A stretch of DNA of 64,000 bases from Bacillus zhangzhouensis (GTDB lineage: Bacteria; Bacillota; Bacilli; Bacillales; Bacillaceae). Where the stretch lies: NCBI GenBank assembly GCA_025809375.1, contig CP099514.1:930001-994000 (forward strand). The letters are read 5' to 3'. Shown here in pieces: positions 45,599 to 55,475 of the stretch. Each line of letters starts with the position of its first letter. Position 1 is the first letter of the stretch. The notes below the pieces were generated by a model that saw only the letters and a program-made list of their open reading frames with translations, was not told where the DNA came from and did not search any database. A program made the position numbers and the translations under genes.

Positions 45599-47423
45599 GG
45601 ACGTTAGACTCCTTTTCTTTCTGATGGATGTAGGTGGTTAGTTCTGCTGTTAAATCTGACCGAAGGAAAGGAGTAATTAAATAAATGCCATGAAACAATT
45701 CGCAGGCTGTATCTAATAAAGAGCGGGCAATCGCTAAACCTTCTGCTCGCTGCTTTTCTTTATCCTCGCCAGCCTTAGCCATAATGTCACGAATAGAATC
45801 AGATAATTTGATGCCTGGAATTTCGTGATGAATAAACTCTGCATTTCGGCTACTTGTTAACGGCATAATGCCGATGTAAATCGGTTTATCCAAATGGCGG
45901 CTTTCCTCATGAATTTTCACAAGATGATCCTCAGAATAAACAGGTTGTGAGATAAAATAATCAGCACCGTATTCGATTTTTTTCTCAAGACGTTTGACCG
46001 CTTTATCAATATGGCGCACATTTGGGTTAAACGCGCCAGCCACTGAAAAATGGGTCTTTTTGCCAAGGGGCTTTCCAGAGAAAGAAAGGCCTTCGTTAAA
46101 TTGTTTGATGAGACGAATCAAATCAAAGGAGGTTAAATCATACACAGATGTTGCTCCTGGGAAGTCTCCAATTTTAGATGGATCGCCTGTGATGGCCAAA
46201 ATATCGGTTAATCCAAGGGTATCAAGCCCCATTAAATGAGATTGAAGCCCAATCAAATTACGGTCGCGGCATGTGATATGAACAAGAGAACGAATATCAA
46301 GCTGCTGCTTTAATAATGCGCCGCAAGCGACATTGCTAATGCGCGGAGTCGCAAGAGAATTATCGGCTAACGTTAATGCATCAATGCCTGCACTTTTTAA
46401 TTCATTTGCAGCGATGAGAAATTTTTCGAAGTTCAGCTTCTTCGGCGGATCCAGCTCTACGATAATCGATCGTTTTTTCACAGCCAGCTCATCAAGACCT
46501 GGTTCAATGCGCTGATCTTGGATGGAAATGATTTCCTCTTTTAACACCTTCACTTCTTTTTCAGTGATCGGCGCTAAATCTTTGACTGCTTCAGCCATTG
46601 CACGAATATGCTGGGGCGTTGTGCCGCAGCAGCCTCCGATAATGCGTGCGCCCTGATTTCTAAATTCAAGTGCACTTTTTCGGAAATAATCGTTATCTGT
46701 ATCATAGACGAGTCTACCTTCTTCAAGAGAGGGGAGACTGCTGTTAGGATAGACAGATAAATGCGAATTTTCCAAAAGTGGCACACCTTCGAGTGCCTGA
46801 ATCATGTGATAAGGGCCCAGCCTACAGTTGATGCCGACGACATCTGCACCAAGAGATGATAACTCAGATAAACCATCCTTCAGCGGGGTACCATCCTGCA
46901 AAACTCCTGGTTCATGCATAGAGACGTTCATAACAATCGGAAGAGTCGTTTCTTTGCGAGCAATTTGGAGAACAGCCTTCGCTTCTTCTATGTCATAATA
47001 CGTTTCAAGCAATAATCCGCCAGGCTCTTCATTTAATAGGATGTACAGCTGCTCTCTAAAACTTCGTTTGATTTCTTCTATAGAGTAGGCATTTTTGTTA
47101 AATGTTCGTATGCCGCCAATTGTTCCGAGTACATAAGCAGAGCCTGCGGCTGCTTTTGCAATTTGTACTGCTTTTGTATTGATGCGTTTCGTTTCTTCCT
47201 CTAAGCCATAGCGGGATAGTTTAATATAATTCGCGCCGTATGTGTTCGTTTGAATGATGTCAGCGCCTGCCTGCACATATGCCTCGTGCACACGCTTCAC
47301 TTCATCCTCTTTCGATAAATTTAATTCTTCAAAGCAGCGGTCAATGCCGTAAGAGTATAAAAGTGTTCCCATCGCTCCGTCAGCGATCAATACGCGGTTT
47401 TGTAAGTCTTGTAATAGGCCCAT
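45582..47423 (-). CDS. yitJ: Bifunctional homocysteine S-methyltransferase / methylenetetrahydrofolate reductase YitJ
   Basis: The 613-residue product has an N-terminal homocysteine methyltransferase domain ([16 protein letters not shown]; zinc ligands in GINCRLGP and [11 protein letters not shown]) and a C-terminal MetF-type reductase domain from about residue 320 ([37 protein letters not shown]). It supplies 5-methyl-THF and methylates homocysteine for methionine synthesis. AGGAGG precedes the ATG. An S-box riboswitch lies in its leader, and a metH remnant overlaps its end. Confidence 0.94.
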   Translation of the reverse strand: MGLLQDLQNRVLIADGAMGTLLYSYGIDRCFEELNLSKEDEVKRVHEAYVQAGADIIQTNTYGANYIKLSRYGLEEETKRINTKAVQIAKAAAGSAYVLGTIGGIRTFNKNAYSIEEIKRSFREQLYILLNEEPGGLLLETYYDIEEAKAVLQIARKETTLPIVMNVSMHEPGVLQDGTPLKDGLSELSSLGADVVGINCRLGPYHMIQALEGVPLLENSHLSVYPNSSLPSLEEGRLVYDTDNDYFRKSALEFRNQGARIIGGCCGTTPQHIRAMAEAVKDLAPITEKEVKVLKEEIISIQDQRIEPGLDELAVKKRSIIVELDPPKKLNFEKFLIAANELKSAGIDALTLADNSLATPRISNVACGALLKQQLDIRSLVHITCRDRNLIGLQSHLMGLDTLGLTDILAITGDPSKIGDFPGATSVYDLTSFDLIRLIKQFNEGLSFSGKPLGKKTHFSVAGAFNPNVRHIDKAVKRLEKKIEYGADYFISQPVYSEDHLVKIHEESRHLDKPIYIGIMPLTSSRNAEFIHHEIPGIKLSDSIRDIMAKAGEDKEKQRAEGLAIARSLLDTACELFHGIYLITPFLRSDLTAELTTYIHQKEKESNVHVNYH

Positions 47424-47450
47424 TGTATTCCTCCTTCTTCTTATGTAACA

Positions 47451-47609
47451 AAAAAAGCCTTCTGATAAGAAGAAGACTTTTTGGCTTTATCGTAATTCTT
47501 CTCCTTATCTTCCAAGCAGTTGCTTGCTGGATTTAGCACCTTGGTCATTTCTACTACACCGGTTGCTGAGGCTTCACAGGGCCAGTCCCTCTGCCTCTCT
47601 TGATAAGAA
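47451..47609 (-). ncRNA. SAM-I (S-box) riboswitch of yitJ
   Basis: On the minus strand the leader reads TTCTTATCAAGAGAGGCAGA, GGGACTGGCCCTGTGAAGCC, TCAGCAACCGG, then CCAAGGTGCTAAATCCAGC and GAAGATAAGGAG, the conserved S-box core, followed by the expression platform ending AGAAGGCTTTTTTT. It ends transcription when S-adenosylmethionine is abundant. The distance to yitJ is about 27 bases. B. subtilis yitJ is a model for this switch. Confidence 0.96.
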
Positions 47610-47690
47610 AGCAATATGAACATGTCAATGAATTGAACTTCCATCAACTGTAACGAAAAATGCAGAAATAATCAATGGAAAATTTGAAAT

Positions 47691-48182
47691 TTATCGAAAA
47701 TTTATAAATTGGACATCAATCGGTAAATCAGCTTTGCGCATAAGAGAAATAACCTCTTGTAAATCATCCTTATTTTTCCCTGTCACACGCACTTGGTCAT
47801 CCTGAAATTGTGATTTCACTTTGATGCCAGATTGCTTGATGACCGCGTTGATCTTTTTGGCATTGTCTTGATCAATCCCGCTGATCAGCTTCGCACGCTG
47901 GCGCACTGTACCGCCAAGGGCATGCTCGATCTTTCCGTAATCGATATTTTTAGTTGGAACATTTCGTTTGATCAGCTTTGTCACAAGCACATCTTTTAGC
48001 TGCTCAAGTTTGAAGTCATCATCAGAGATGAGAACGAGCTCTTCTTTTTCGAGGGAAATATCACTTTTACTTCCTTTAAAATCATAACGGTTTTTAATTT
48101 CTTTCAGTGCTGCTTGAACAGCGTTTTGCACCTCAGGCAGTTCAACCTTCGATACAATGTCAAATGAGCTTTCTTTTGCCAT
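47691..48182 (-). CDS. yitK: YajQ-family (UPF0234) protein YitK
   Basis: The 163-residue protein begins [20 protein letters not shown] and has [27 protein letters not shown], and [21 protein letters not shown], all marks of the YajQ family. The fold has two similar alpha/beta (RRM-like) domains; members bind nucleotides and in some bacteria cyclic di-GMP. The function in Bacillus is not known. It is transcribed away from yitL. GGAGG precedes the start. Confidence 0.93.
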   Translation of the reverse strand: MAKESSFDIVSKVELPEVQNAVQAALKEIKNRYDFKGSKSDISLEKEELVLISDDDFKLEQLKDVLVTKLIKRNVPTKNIDYGKIEHALGGTVRQRAKLISGIDQDNAKKINAVIKQSGIKVKSQFQDDQVRVTGKNKDDLQEVISLMRKADLPIDVQFINFR

Positions 48183-48395
48183 AGCATATGACCTCCAACT
48201 ATAGATATTGCGTCCATTTTATCATGCCAATAGGAGAAGAAGAAACTTTATCGAAGAGACGGTATAAATCGTATCCAGTTTGTCCACTTTAGCTAACAGA
48301 ACTAGAGATGTTCATGCGGGGAGAAGTATAGTAGAATAAAGTGAATCAAAAGATGAACGAACGCTCTTTTATGGGCAGATAGGAAGGAAGAGAAC

Positions 48396-49244
48396 ATGAG
48401 ACCAGGTGAGCAATTGACCTTGCAAATAGAGAATGAAATGGAATACGGCTACTTTTTAACAGATGGTGAAGATTCGGTCCTTTTACACCGCAGCGAAATG
48501 ACAGAAGATATTGGTGACCGAGATGAAGTAGAGGTCTACTTGTATGTAGATCATGAAGAAAGACTCGCTGCCACGATGAAAATCCCAACAATTAACGCGC
48601 ATACATATGGCTGGGTAGAAGTCGTGGACGTGGTAGAAGACATGGGCGCATTTGTCGATGTTGGGCTGTCAAAGGATGCACTTGTTGCAACAGAACACCT
48701 CCCGCCTTTTGAGGAAGCATGGCCGAAAAAAGGAGACAAACTCTACTGTATGCTGAAAGTCACAAGCTACGGCAGAATGTTCGCGAAGCCAGCCACAGAA
48801 GACGTGATCAGTGAATTGTTCACGGAGGCAAGTGAGACCTTAATGAACAAAGAAATCACTGGAACAATCTATCGCTTAATTGCGACAGGTTCCTTTTTGC
48901 TGACAGATACGGGCGTGCGTGGGTTTATCCACCGCACGGAACGAAAAGAAGAGCCAAGATTAGGATCGACCGTTACAGGACGTGTCATTGCAGTGAAAGA
49001 GGACGGAACCGTGAACGTTTCTCTGCTTCCTAGAAAACAGGATGCATTATCTGTCGATGCAGAAGAAATTTTAACCTATATGAGAACAAGAAATGGCGCT
49101 ATGCCTTATGGGGACAAAAGTGATCCCGAGGACATCCGCGAAAGATTTCAAATGAGCAAAGCAGCCTTTAAACGAGCACTAGGTCATCTCATGAAAAATG
49201 ATCTAGTTTACCAAAAAGAAGGCTGGACATACGAGAAAAAGTGA
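48396..49244 (+). CDS. yitL: S1-domain RNA-binding protein YitL (CvfB family)
   Basis: The 282-residue protein has the CvfB layout: several S1-like OB folds (HTYGWVEVVDVVEDMGAFVDVGLSKDALV in part; GTIYRLIATGSFLLTDTGVRGFIHRTE) and a C-terminal winged helix (DIRERFQMSKAAFKRALGHLMKNDLVY). CvfB binds RNA and affects virulence gene expression in Staphylococcus. AGGAAGG precedes the ATG. The stop codon TGA (49242-49244) lies inside the hairpin that copy 2 of the insertion element has duplicated. Confidence 0.9.
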   Translation: MRPGEQLTLQIENEMEYGYFLTDGEDSVLLHRSEMTEDIGDRDEVEVYLYVDHEERLAATMKIPTINAHTYGWVEVVDVVEDMGAFVDVGLSKDALVATEHLPPFEEAWPKKGDKLYCMLKVTSYGRMFAKPATEDVISELFTEASETLMNKEITGTIYRLIATGSFLLTDTGVRGFIHRTERKEEPRLGSTVTGRVIAVKEDGTVNVSLLPRKQDALSVDAEEILTYMRTRNGAMPYGDKSDPEDIRERFQMSKAAFKRALGHLMKNDLVYQKEGWTYEKK

Positions 49245-49260
49245 GCATTTGCTCACTTTT
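49240..49260. repeat. Left 21-bp duplication of the yitL terminator hairpin
   Basis: AGTGAGCATTTGCTCAC followed by four T abuts the left end of the insertion element and is repeated exactly at 50807-50827. It is a target duplication that includes the yitL stop codon and terminator stem. Confidence 0.88.
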
Positions 49261-50806
49261 CAGGCTGTCGAGAAAATCGACAGCTTTATTTTTTCCTTAA
49301 AGTTTCCATTCCCTCCCTTTATAATAGAGAAAAGCATATTAAAGGAAGGTGTTTTTCTCATGTTCCACACTAGACATTCTTCTCAGCACGAAGCCGAATT
49401 TGTATTGCTAGATCAACTGGTCGAAGAGGATCACCTGCTTCGTAAAATTGATCAGTACATTGATTTTTCATTTATCGTAGATAAAGTAAAACCATATTAT
49501 AGCGAGAATAAAGGTCGTCCTTCACTTGATCCACTTATTTTGTTCAAAATGATGTTTATCGGATACCTGTACGGTATCCGTTCTGAAAGACAACTCGAAA
49601 AAGAAATTTACTATAACATGGCGTATAGATGGTTTTTAGGTTTGAACATCAATGACCCCGTTCCTCATCACTCGACCATTAGCTGGAATCGTCGGACTCG
49701 CTTCAAAGATACAACGATTTTTCAAGATATTTTTGATGAAATTGTGCTCCAAGCCATCAATCATGATATGGTAGGAGGCCGCGTTCTTTTTACTGATTCC
49801 ACTCATCTTAAAGCCAATGCCAATAAACATAAATATACGAGAAAAACGATTGAACAAGATACTCAGAACTATATAAATCATTTAGAAGAAGCGATCCAAG
49901 AAGATCGGGTGGCACACGGAAAAAAGCCCTTAAAGATAAAGGAGGAGGTGAAAACAGAAAAAAACATCCGTCAAAGTAAGACTGATCCTGAAAGTGGCTA
50001 TCTTTATCGTGAAAATAAACCGGAAGGATTTTTCTACCTGGACCATCGTACAACCGATATGAAGTTCAATATCATCACGGATGCCCATGTTACGCCCGGC
50101 AATGTCCATGATTCCGTTCCATATCTTGAACGATTGGATCACCAAATCGCCCGATTTGGTTTTCAAGTAGAAGCTGTTGCCCTTGATTCTGGTTATTTGA
50201 CAACGCCCATCTGTAAAGGTTTATCTGATCGTCATATTTTTGGTGTCATTGCACATAGACGCTTTCATCCAACAAGAGGATTATTCGAGAAGTGGAAATT
50301 CCAGTATGATTCTGAACATGATCATTACATATGCCCAAATGGTGAGAAGCTATTATATACAACAACTGATCGAAAAGGTTATAGATTCTACAAATCAGAC
50401 ACTAAAAAATGCGTATCGTGTCCTTTCCTTGAGAACTGTACAAGATCGAAAAATCATCAAAAAGTGATCTCAAGACATGTATGGGAGGAACATAAAGAAA
50501 AGATCAGACAAAATCGTCTGTCTGCCTTTGGAAAAGAGCTATATCAAAAAAGAAAAGAAAAAATAGAGCGAAGCTTTGCAGATTCAAAACAACTGCATGG
50601 GCTTCGCTACTGCCGGTTGAGGGGAAAACAAAATGTGAGTGAGCAAGTGCTTCTCACAGCTGCCTGCCAGAACATGAAGAAGATTGCCACACACCTAGCG
50701 AAGCTAGGCTAGGTGTGTGGGAGGCCTTTTTCATTAAATCTCATCCATCATAATTAAGATGGAATTAAAAAAGATTGTAGAAAAACATGAGTTTCTCTAC
50801 AATCTG
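49261..50806 (+). mobile_element. IS1182-family insertion sequence, copy 2 (1546 bp)
   Basis: It has the same ends and the same orientation as copy 1. Three bases are missing relative to copy 1: two in the left-end hairpin (here GCTGTCGA-GAAAA-TCGACAGC) and one in the following C run. It is flanked by a 21-bp duplication of the yitL terminator. Confidence 0.92.
49360..50712 (+). CDS. IS1182-family transposase, copy 2
   Basis: The protein is identical to copy 1 (450 residues, starting MFHTRHSSQHEAEFVLLD). The open frame extends upstream to 49249, but that extension runs through the IS end and the yitL hairpin and has no ribosome site; the AAGGAAGGTG site favours 49360. The only base change seen in the coding region is a synonymous Arg codon (AGA for AGG, near 50382). 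Both copies look active. Confidence 0.95.
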   Translation: MFHTRHSSQHEAEFVLLDQLVEEDHLLRKIDQYIDFSFIVDKVKPYYSENKGRPSLDPLILFKMMFIGYLYGIRSERQLEKEIYYNMAYRWFLGLNINDPVPHHSTISWNRRTRFKDTTIFQDIFDEIVLQAINHDMVGGRVLFTDSTHLKANANKHKYTRKTIEQDTQNYINHLEEAIQEDRVAHGKKPLKIKEEVKTEKNIRQSKTDPESGYLYRENKPEGFFYLDHRTTDMKFNIITDAHVTPGNVHDSVPYLERLDHQIARFGFQVEAVALDSGYLTTPICKGLSDRHIFGVIAHRRFHPTRGLFEKWKFQYDSEHDHYICPNGEKLLYTTTDRKGYRFYKSDTKKCVSCPFLENCTRSKNHQKVISRHVWEEHKEKIRQNRLSAFGKELYQKRKEKIERSFADSKQLHGLRYCRLRGKQNVSEQVLLTAACQNMKKIATHLAKLG

Positions 50807-50827
50807 AGTGAGCATTTGCTCACTTTT
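50807..50827. repeat. Right 21-bp duplication of the yitL terminator
   Basis: An exact copy of 49240-49260, continued by more T residues, restores a full terminator on the right side of the element. The next 125 bases up to the lipoprotein gene are AT-rich leader. Confidence 0.88.
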
Positions 50828-50956
50828 TTATTTTTGTCATAAATAATGGATTTTTTCTGTAAAAAAGTCATGAAAAACCTTCACTATATCATTGAAACAA
50901 TGCCTCTCAAATCCGATACAAAAGGAGTAAGGATGATAAAAGGAGTGTGTTTTGGG

Positions 50957-51934
50957 ATGAAAGTGAAGATTTCATTACTTCTGATGGCAGCCATACTTAT
51001 GGTGCTCGCCGCATGCAGTAATCAACAGAAGAGGACGCCAGAATCAACTGTGAAGCGTATTGGCGTTATGCTCACAGATGATGGTCTTGGTGATCAATCA
51101 TTTAATGATTCATCATTTAAAGGATTAGAAAAAGCACGTGATGAGCTTGGCATTGAATTTGATTATAGAGAAATTGCAGAAACTGATACATATGAAAACG
51201 GGCTGACAGAGCTCGTAAAAGATGGTCATGATCTCATTATCGGTGTAGGTTTCAATATGCAAGAAGACCTAGAAAAAGTCGCAAAGAAATATCCAAAGAA
51301 GCAGTTCTTGCTTATCGATGCTGTTTCTGAGCTGAAAAATGTGGCCTCTGTGACGTTTAAAGAAGAGCAAGGCAGCTATTTAGCGGGAGCACTTGCTGCG
51401 ATGACAACGAAAAGCGATGTCATTGGATTTGTTGGCGGTGTTGATGCAGATGTCATTCATCGTTTTGAAAAAGGATTTCGAAAAGGCGCCACATCAGTCA
51501 ATCCGAAAATCAAGATTTTATCCACCTATGCCGGGACATTTAGTGATGCAGGCAAAGGTGGTAAAACAGCCAAAGACATGATCAAAAAGAAAGCAGACGT
51601 TTTATATGCCGCAGCCGGTTATACAGGTGTCGGCGTATTAAAAGAAGCACAAGCGCAGGGGAAATATGCCATTGGTGTAGACAGCGATCAATACTATACT
51701 GCAGAAAAAGCGGTTATTTCGTCTATGGTGAAAAAAGTCGATGAAGTGGTCTATCAATTTAGCGAACAGCTCGTAAAGAACAATCAGATGAAAAGCGGGC
51801 ATGTTGTCTATGACTTAAGCAATGATGGAATCGATATGGCCAAAATCCGGGGTCTGAAAAATGCTGAGACACTGACCAAAAAATTAAATGGTCTAAAGCA
51901 GACGCTTCTAAAAGAAGAGGGGGGCGCGTCATGA
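50957..51934 (+). CDS. BMP-family substrate-binding lipoprotein
   Basis: The product (325 residues from ATG 50957) starts [20 protein letters not shown], a lipoprotein signal with lipobox LAAC. The mature part is a type 1 periplasmic-binding fold of the BMP/Med group: [74 protein letters not shown] and [15 protein letters not shown]. Such proteins bind nucleosides or similar ligands. No ABC permease or ATPase gene is nearby; the next gene, overlapping by 4 bases, is a chemoreceptor. ATG 50933 is an alternative start with a closer AAAGGAG. Confidence 0.88.
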   Translation: MKVKISLLLMAAILMVLAACSNQQKRTPESTVKRIGVMLTDDGLGDQSFNDSSFKGLEKARDELGIEFDYREIAETDTYENGLTELVKDGHDLIIGVGFNMQEDLEKVAKKYPKKQFLLIDAVSELKNVASVTFKEEQGSYLAGALAAMTTKSDVIGFVGGVDADVIHRFEKGFRKGATSVNPKIKILSTYAGTFSDAGKGGKTAKDMIKKKADVLYAAAGYTGVGVLKEAQAQGKYAIGVDSDQYYTAEKAVISSMVKKVDEVVYQFSEQLVKNNQMKSGHVVYDLSNDGIDMAKIRGLKNAETLTKKLNGLKQTLLKEEGGAS

Positions 51935-53580
51935 GCTTACGCGTCAAAATTTTACTCAATTCACTTATCTCACTTCTTTTAGCAGTTGGCATCATCGCCT
52001 TTATTATTGTCAGCATGACAAAGATCCAATCATCAAATGAGACAGATGTCCAAACCTTATTAAACGTACAAAAAACGAAGGCAGGCTTTGAAAGTGTCGA
52101 GCAAGCTATGACCAATTATTCGATGACACTCTCAGATGAACAGCTGGAGATCGTTCAAAACGATATTTCTACAGCAAAAAAACAGCTGCAAACGTTAAAT
52201 AAACATGCAGGAAATATAAACAAAGAGGCATTAACAAGGGTAAATTCAAAATATGACACGTGGACCAAAGAAGCAAACAATGCCATTGGTGAAAAAAACG
52301 CCTCGGATGCAAGACGTGTGGCAGCAAGAATTGATGGCGTTTTAAACGATGTGCATACGTTGAATAAAAGAGCAGAAGAAGCGTATAAACAAAATCTAAA
52401 GAATGCAGCAGACAATGTACAATGGATTATTACAAGTGCACTCGTCTCAGCCCTTACACTGGTTGTCATTGCCGTCTTTTTGAATATTGGATTAACGCGA
52501 TCCATCATGACACCCATCAAATCATTATCCTACAGAGCAAAGCAGATTGCAGAAGGCAATCTTGCTGTGGAGCGGATGGATATTCAGCGTAAGGATGAAA
52601 TCGGCGGTTTGAATGAATCCTTTAATCAAATGACAGATCAGCTGATTAGTCTGATTAAAGAAATCAGCAATGTTTCAAGTCGAGTAGAGACATTCTCGAT
52701 CCACCTGGATGATGAAAATAAAAAGATGATGGAATCTGCGAATCAAGTATCTGTTTCGACAGACGAAATGGCAAATGGATCACAAGCGATATCAGAAGAT
52801 CTCCAGCATGGCGTCAGCTTGATTGAGAAAATGGACCAGCATGGACGTAAAAATTCCGAACGCTCACAAACGGTCATTCGCAGTACAGAGGATGCCATCG
52901 AAGCAGTAGAAAGCGGAAAGCACATGTTAACAGAAACAAAAAAAGCGATTGAAAAAAATACACATGCAACGAGGCAAATCGAAGAATCAGCTGGAGAATT
53001 CACGCAATACGCCAGCGGAATCTCGGCCATGGCCAAAACGGTTTCTGACATTGCGAACCAAACAAACCTGCTCTCCTTAAACGCAGCCATTGAAGCGGCA
53101 AGAGCAGGCGAAGCTGGAAAAGGCTTTGCCGTTGTAGCAGATGAAATTCGCAAGCTTGCCGATGAATCGTCTAATGCAACAAGACAAATCTTTGACATGG
53201 TCAGTCATATTGAAAGAGGCATTCAATCCATTAGTCAAACTGTTCAAGAAGGGGTTAAGCTTTCACTTCAGCAGCAGGATGCGATGGACAAAACCTCACA
53301 CTCCTTTGAAGATATAGAAACAAAAGCGCAGCATATTAAAAAAGAAATGGCCGTCTTAAATGACCAAATTATGCAATCAACAGAACTTGGCGGACAAGTG
53401 CTGCACTCAATTGAAAATATTAGTGCAGTGGTAGAAGAAACAGCAGCTGGCAGCGAAGAAATTTCTGCCTCGGCCAATGAACAGCTGCAATCGTTCCATC
53501 AAATGAACAAACAGGTCGAAGAATTGATGAGTATGACGGCGAGGCTAAATGAAACCGTCCATCGATTTAAACTTGCATAA
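51931..53580 (+). CDS. Methyl-accepting chemotaxis protein
   Basis: The 549-residue receptor has two membrane helices (about 9-31 and 166-190) around a 135-residue, mostly helical outer domain of four-helix-bundle type, a HAMP domain ([18 protein letters not shown]) and a long cytoplasmic coiled coil with the conserved tip [20 protein letters not shown] and [20 protein letters not shown]. It starts on the last codons of the BMP lipoprotein gene (ATGA), so the two are made together. The overlap suggests that the lipoprotein may present ligand to this receptor. GAGGGGGG precedes the ATG. Confidence 0.93.
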   Translation: MSLRVKILLNSLISLLLAVGIIAFIIVSMTKIQSSNETDVQTLLNVQKTKAGFESVEQAMTNYSMTLSDEQLEIVQNDISTAKKQLQTLNKHAGNINKEALTRVNSKYDTWTKEANNAIGEKNASDARRVAARIDGVLNDVHTLNKRAEEAYKQNLKNAADNVQWIITSALVSALTLVVIAVFLNIGLTRSIMTPIKSLSYRAKQIAEGNLAVERMDIQRKDEIGGLNESFNQMTDQLISLIKEISNVSSRVETFSIHLDDENKKMMESANQVSVSTDEMANGSQAISEDLQHGVSLIEKMDQHGRKNSERSQTVIRSTEDAIEAVESGKHMLTETKKAIEKNTHATRQIEESAGEFTQYASGISAMAKTVSDIANQTNLLSLNAAIEAARAGEAGKGFAVVADEIRKLADESSNATRQIFDMVSHIERGIQSISQTVQEGVKLSLQQQDAMDKTSHSFEDIETKAQHIKKEMAVLNDQIMQSTELGGQVLHSIENISAVVEETAAGSEEISASANEQLQSFHQMNKQVEELMSMTARLNETVHRFKLA

Positions 53581-53581
53581 G

Positions 53582-53622
53582 AAAAGCACCCTTCCCGTGT
53601 TGTGTCAGGGAAGGGTGCTTTT
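53582..53622. terminator. Convergent terminator between the chemoreceptor and yitS
   Basis: AAAAGCACCCTTCCC pairs perfectly with GGGAAGGGTGCTTTT around an 11-base loop, with A and T tracts on both sides. Confidence 0.95.
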
Positions 53623-54479
53623 TATGATCGTTTGCCTGTAAAAAAGATCGCAAGTGTGCTAGGTCCTGAATGAGACCCAACAGCGGCGCCGATGATGTGA
53701 ATATCAATTTCTCTTGGATGAAATTCGGCTTCGATCAGTTGTCTCATGTCTTCTGCAAGAGCAGGATCATCACCATGACTAATGCCAACCGTTTGGTTTG
53801 ACCAATCCGTTCCGCGTTCTTTCATCAGTTCAATAATGCGTTTCAGCAGTTTTTTACGTCCGCGGATTTTTTCAAGCGGGATGAGTTTACCATCTTCGAC
53901 ATGTAAAATGGGTTTAATGTTTAATAAACCGCCAACAAATGCGGACGCTTTACTGATTCTTCCGCCTCTTGCTAAATACGATAAATCGTCTACAGTAAAA
54001 ATATGTTGTAAAGATTCACAAAAATGCTTTACAGACGTTTCAATTTCTTGTATTGTATTTCCGTCAATGGCAAGTGATTGAGCATGTTTGACAGCAAGCC
54101 CATAGCCGAGTGAAGCGCACTTAGAATCAATGATTCGTAAATCAAAATCAGTGTATTCTTCCTTCACTTCGTTTGCCATCATCACAGCTGTTTGGTATGT
54201 ACCTGAAAGCTCTGATGAAAAAGCGACATAGATGGCAGAGGTATGGGTTTGAGCGGCAGAAACAAAGGCTTCCTTGATCCGGCTTGGTGAAGCCTGTGAT
54301 GTTTTTGGACTGGCTCCTTGTCTCATTGCATCAAATACTTGCTTTGGTTTAATGGTGATCAAATCCTCAAATTCCTGCTCGCCAAGCAGCACGCGGAGTG
54401 GAATGAGTGTTATGTTATGTTCATCATAATAAGAAAGAGGCAGATCAGCAGCACTGTCTGCTATGATATGAACAGTCAT
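53622..54479 (-). CDS. yitS: DegV-family fatty-acid-binding protein YitS
   Basis: The 285-residue protein has the DegV pattern: [90 protein letters not shown] and [17 protein letters not shown]. Family members bind fatty acids and, as FakB, present them to the FakA kinase. It is divergent from yitT as in B. subtilis. Confidence 0.92.
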   Translation of the reverse strand: MTVHIIADSAADLPLSYYDEHNITLIPLRVLLGEQEFEDLITIKPKQVFDAMRQGASPKTSQASPSRIKEAFVSAAQTHTSAIYVAFSSELSGTYQTAVMMANEVKEEYTDFDLRIIDSKCASLGYGLAVKHAQSLAIDGNTIQEIETSVKHFCESLQHIFTVDDLSYLARGGRISKASAFVGGLLNIKPILHVEDGKLIPLEKIRGRKKLLKRIIELMKERGTDWSNQTVGISHGDDPALAEDMRQLIEAEFHPREIDIHIIGAAVGSHSGPSTLAIFFTGKRS

Positions 54480-54618
54480 ATAAATCCCTTCTTTCTAAAA
54501 AATAAGCCATATTTTACATCTTTTTAGCCTAACTATATCATAGAAATTATCTTTTCGTGTTCAAATTCTAAATTTTAGGGAAAACCATAGAGAGAATGGT
54601 AAGTGGAGGAATGACATC

Positions 54619-55461
54619 ATGTTCATTGGAGAAGCAAAAAAACTCATTGTTGTCGTTATTGGTGCATTACTCAATGCGATTGGACTGAATTTATTCTTAA
54701 TCCCAGCTGACGTATATGCGAGCGGTTTTACAGGGGTAGCCCAGCTGTTATCCAGCTTAATCGATCAATATGCCCCATTTTATGTTTCAACAGGGATTCT
54801 ATTATTTATTTTAAACATTCCAGTCGGCATTTTAGGCTGGATGAAAGTCGGCCGTTCCTTTACTTTGTACAGCATCATCAGTGTTGCACTGACGACCATT
54901 TTCCTAGGCATTTTACCAGAAACGAGTGTTTCCCACGATATTTTATTAAATGCTGTGTTTGGCGGTGTCATATCCGCAGTAGGGATTGGGATCACGCTCA
55001 AATACGGGGCATCGACAGGCGGACTCGACATTGTTGCTATGGTTTTAGCAAAATGGAAAGATAAACCAGTCGGCACGTATTTCTTCATTTTAAATGGAAT
55101 CATCATTTTTACAGCAGGATTATTACAAGGTTGGGAGAAAGCATTATATACCCTTGTCACATTATATGTGACCACAAGGGTCATTGATGCCATCCATACA
55201 AGACATGAGAAGCTGACCGCGATGATTGTCACGAAGAAAGCAGATGAAATCAAAGAAGCCATTTATGGAAAAATGGTCAGAGGTATTACCACTGTACCTG
55301 CAAAAGGCGCATTCACCAACGAGCAAAAGGAAATGATGGTGATTGTTATCACAAGGTATGAGCTGTATGAACTTGAACAAATTATAAAAGAAGTCGATCC
55401 AAAAGCCTTTACAAATATTGTGCAGACAACCAATATTCTTGGATTTTTCAGACGAGATTAA
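54619..55461 (+). CDS. yitT: YitT-family membrane protein (DUF2179)
   Basis: The 280-residue protein has five to six hydrophobic segments in its first 175 residues (KKLIVVVIGALLNAIGLNLFLIPADVYASGF in part, GVISAVGIGITLKYGASTGGLDIVAM) and a C-terminal cytoplasmic DUF2179 domain (ITTVPAKGAFTNEQKEMMVIVITRYELYELEQIIKEVDPKAF in part). Function is unknown. GTGGAGG precedes the start. It is followed at 14 bases by the ipi-like gene. Confidence 0.92.
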   Translation: MFIGEAKKLIVVVIGALLNAIGLNLFLIPADVYASGFTGVAQLLSSLIDQYAPFYVSTGILLFILNIPVGILGWMKVGRSFTLYSIISVALTTIFLGILPETSVSHDILLNAVFGGVISAVGIGITLKYGASTGGLDIVAMVLAKWKDKPVGTYFFILNGIIIFTAGLLQGWEKALYTLVTLYVTTRVIDAIHTRHEKLTAMIVTKKADEIKEAIYGKMVRGITTVPAKGAFTNEQKEMMVIVITRYELYELEQIIKEVDPKAFTNIVQTTNILGFFRRD

Positions 55462-55475
55462 AAGGTGGGGAGCAG

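Noticed and set aside
29195-50806. A composite transposon carrying the siderophore operon
   Set aside because: Each IS copy has its own separate target duplication, which shows two independent insertions; the enclosed DNA also contains ordinary core genes (yisQR, yitJKL).
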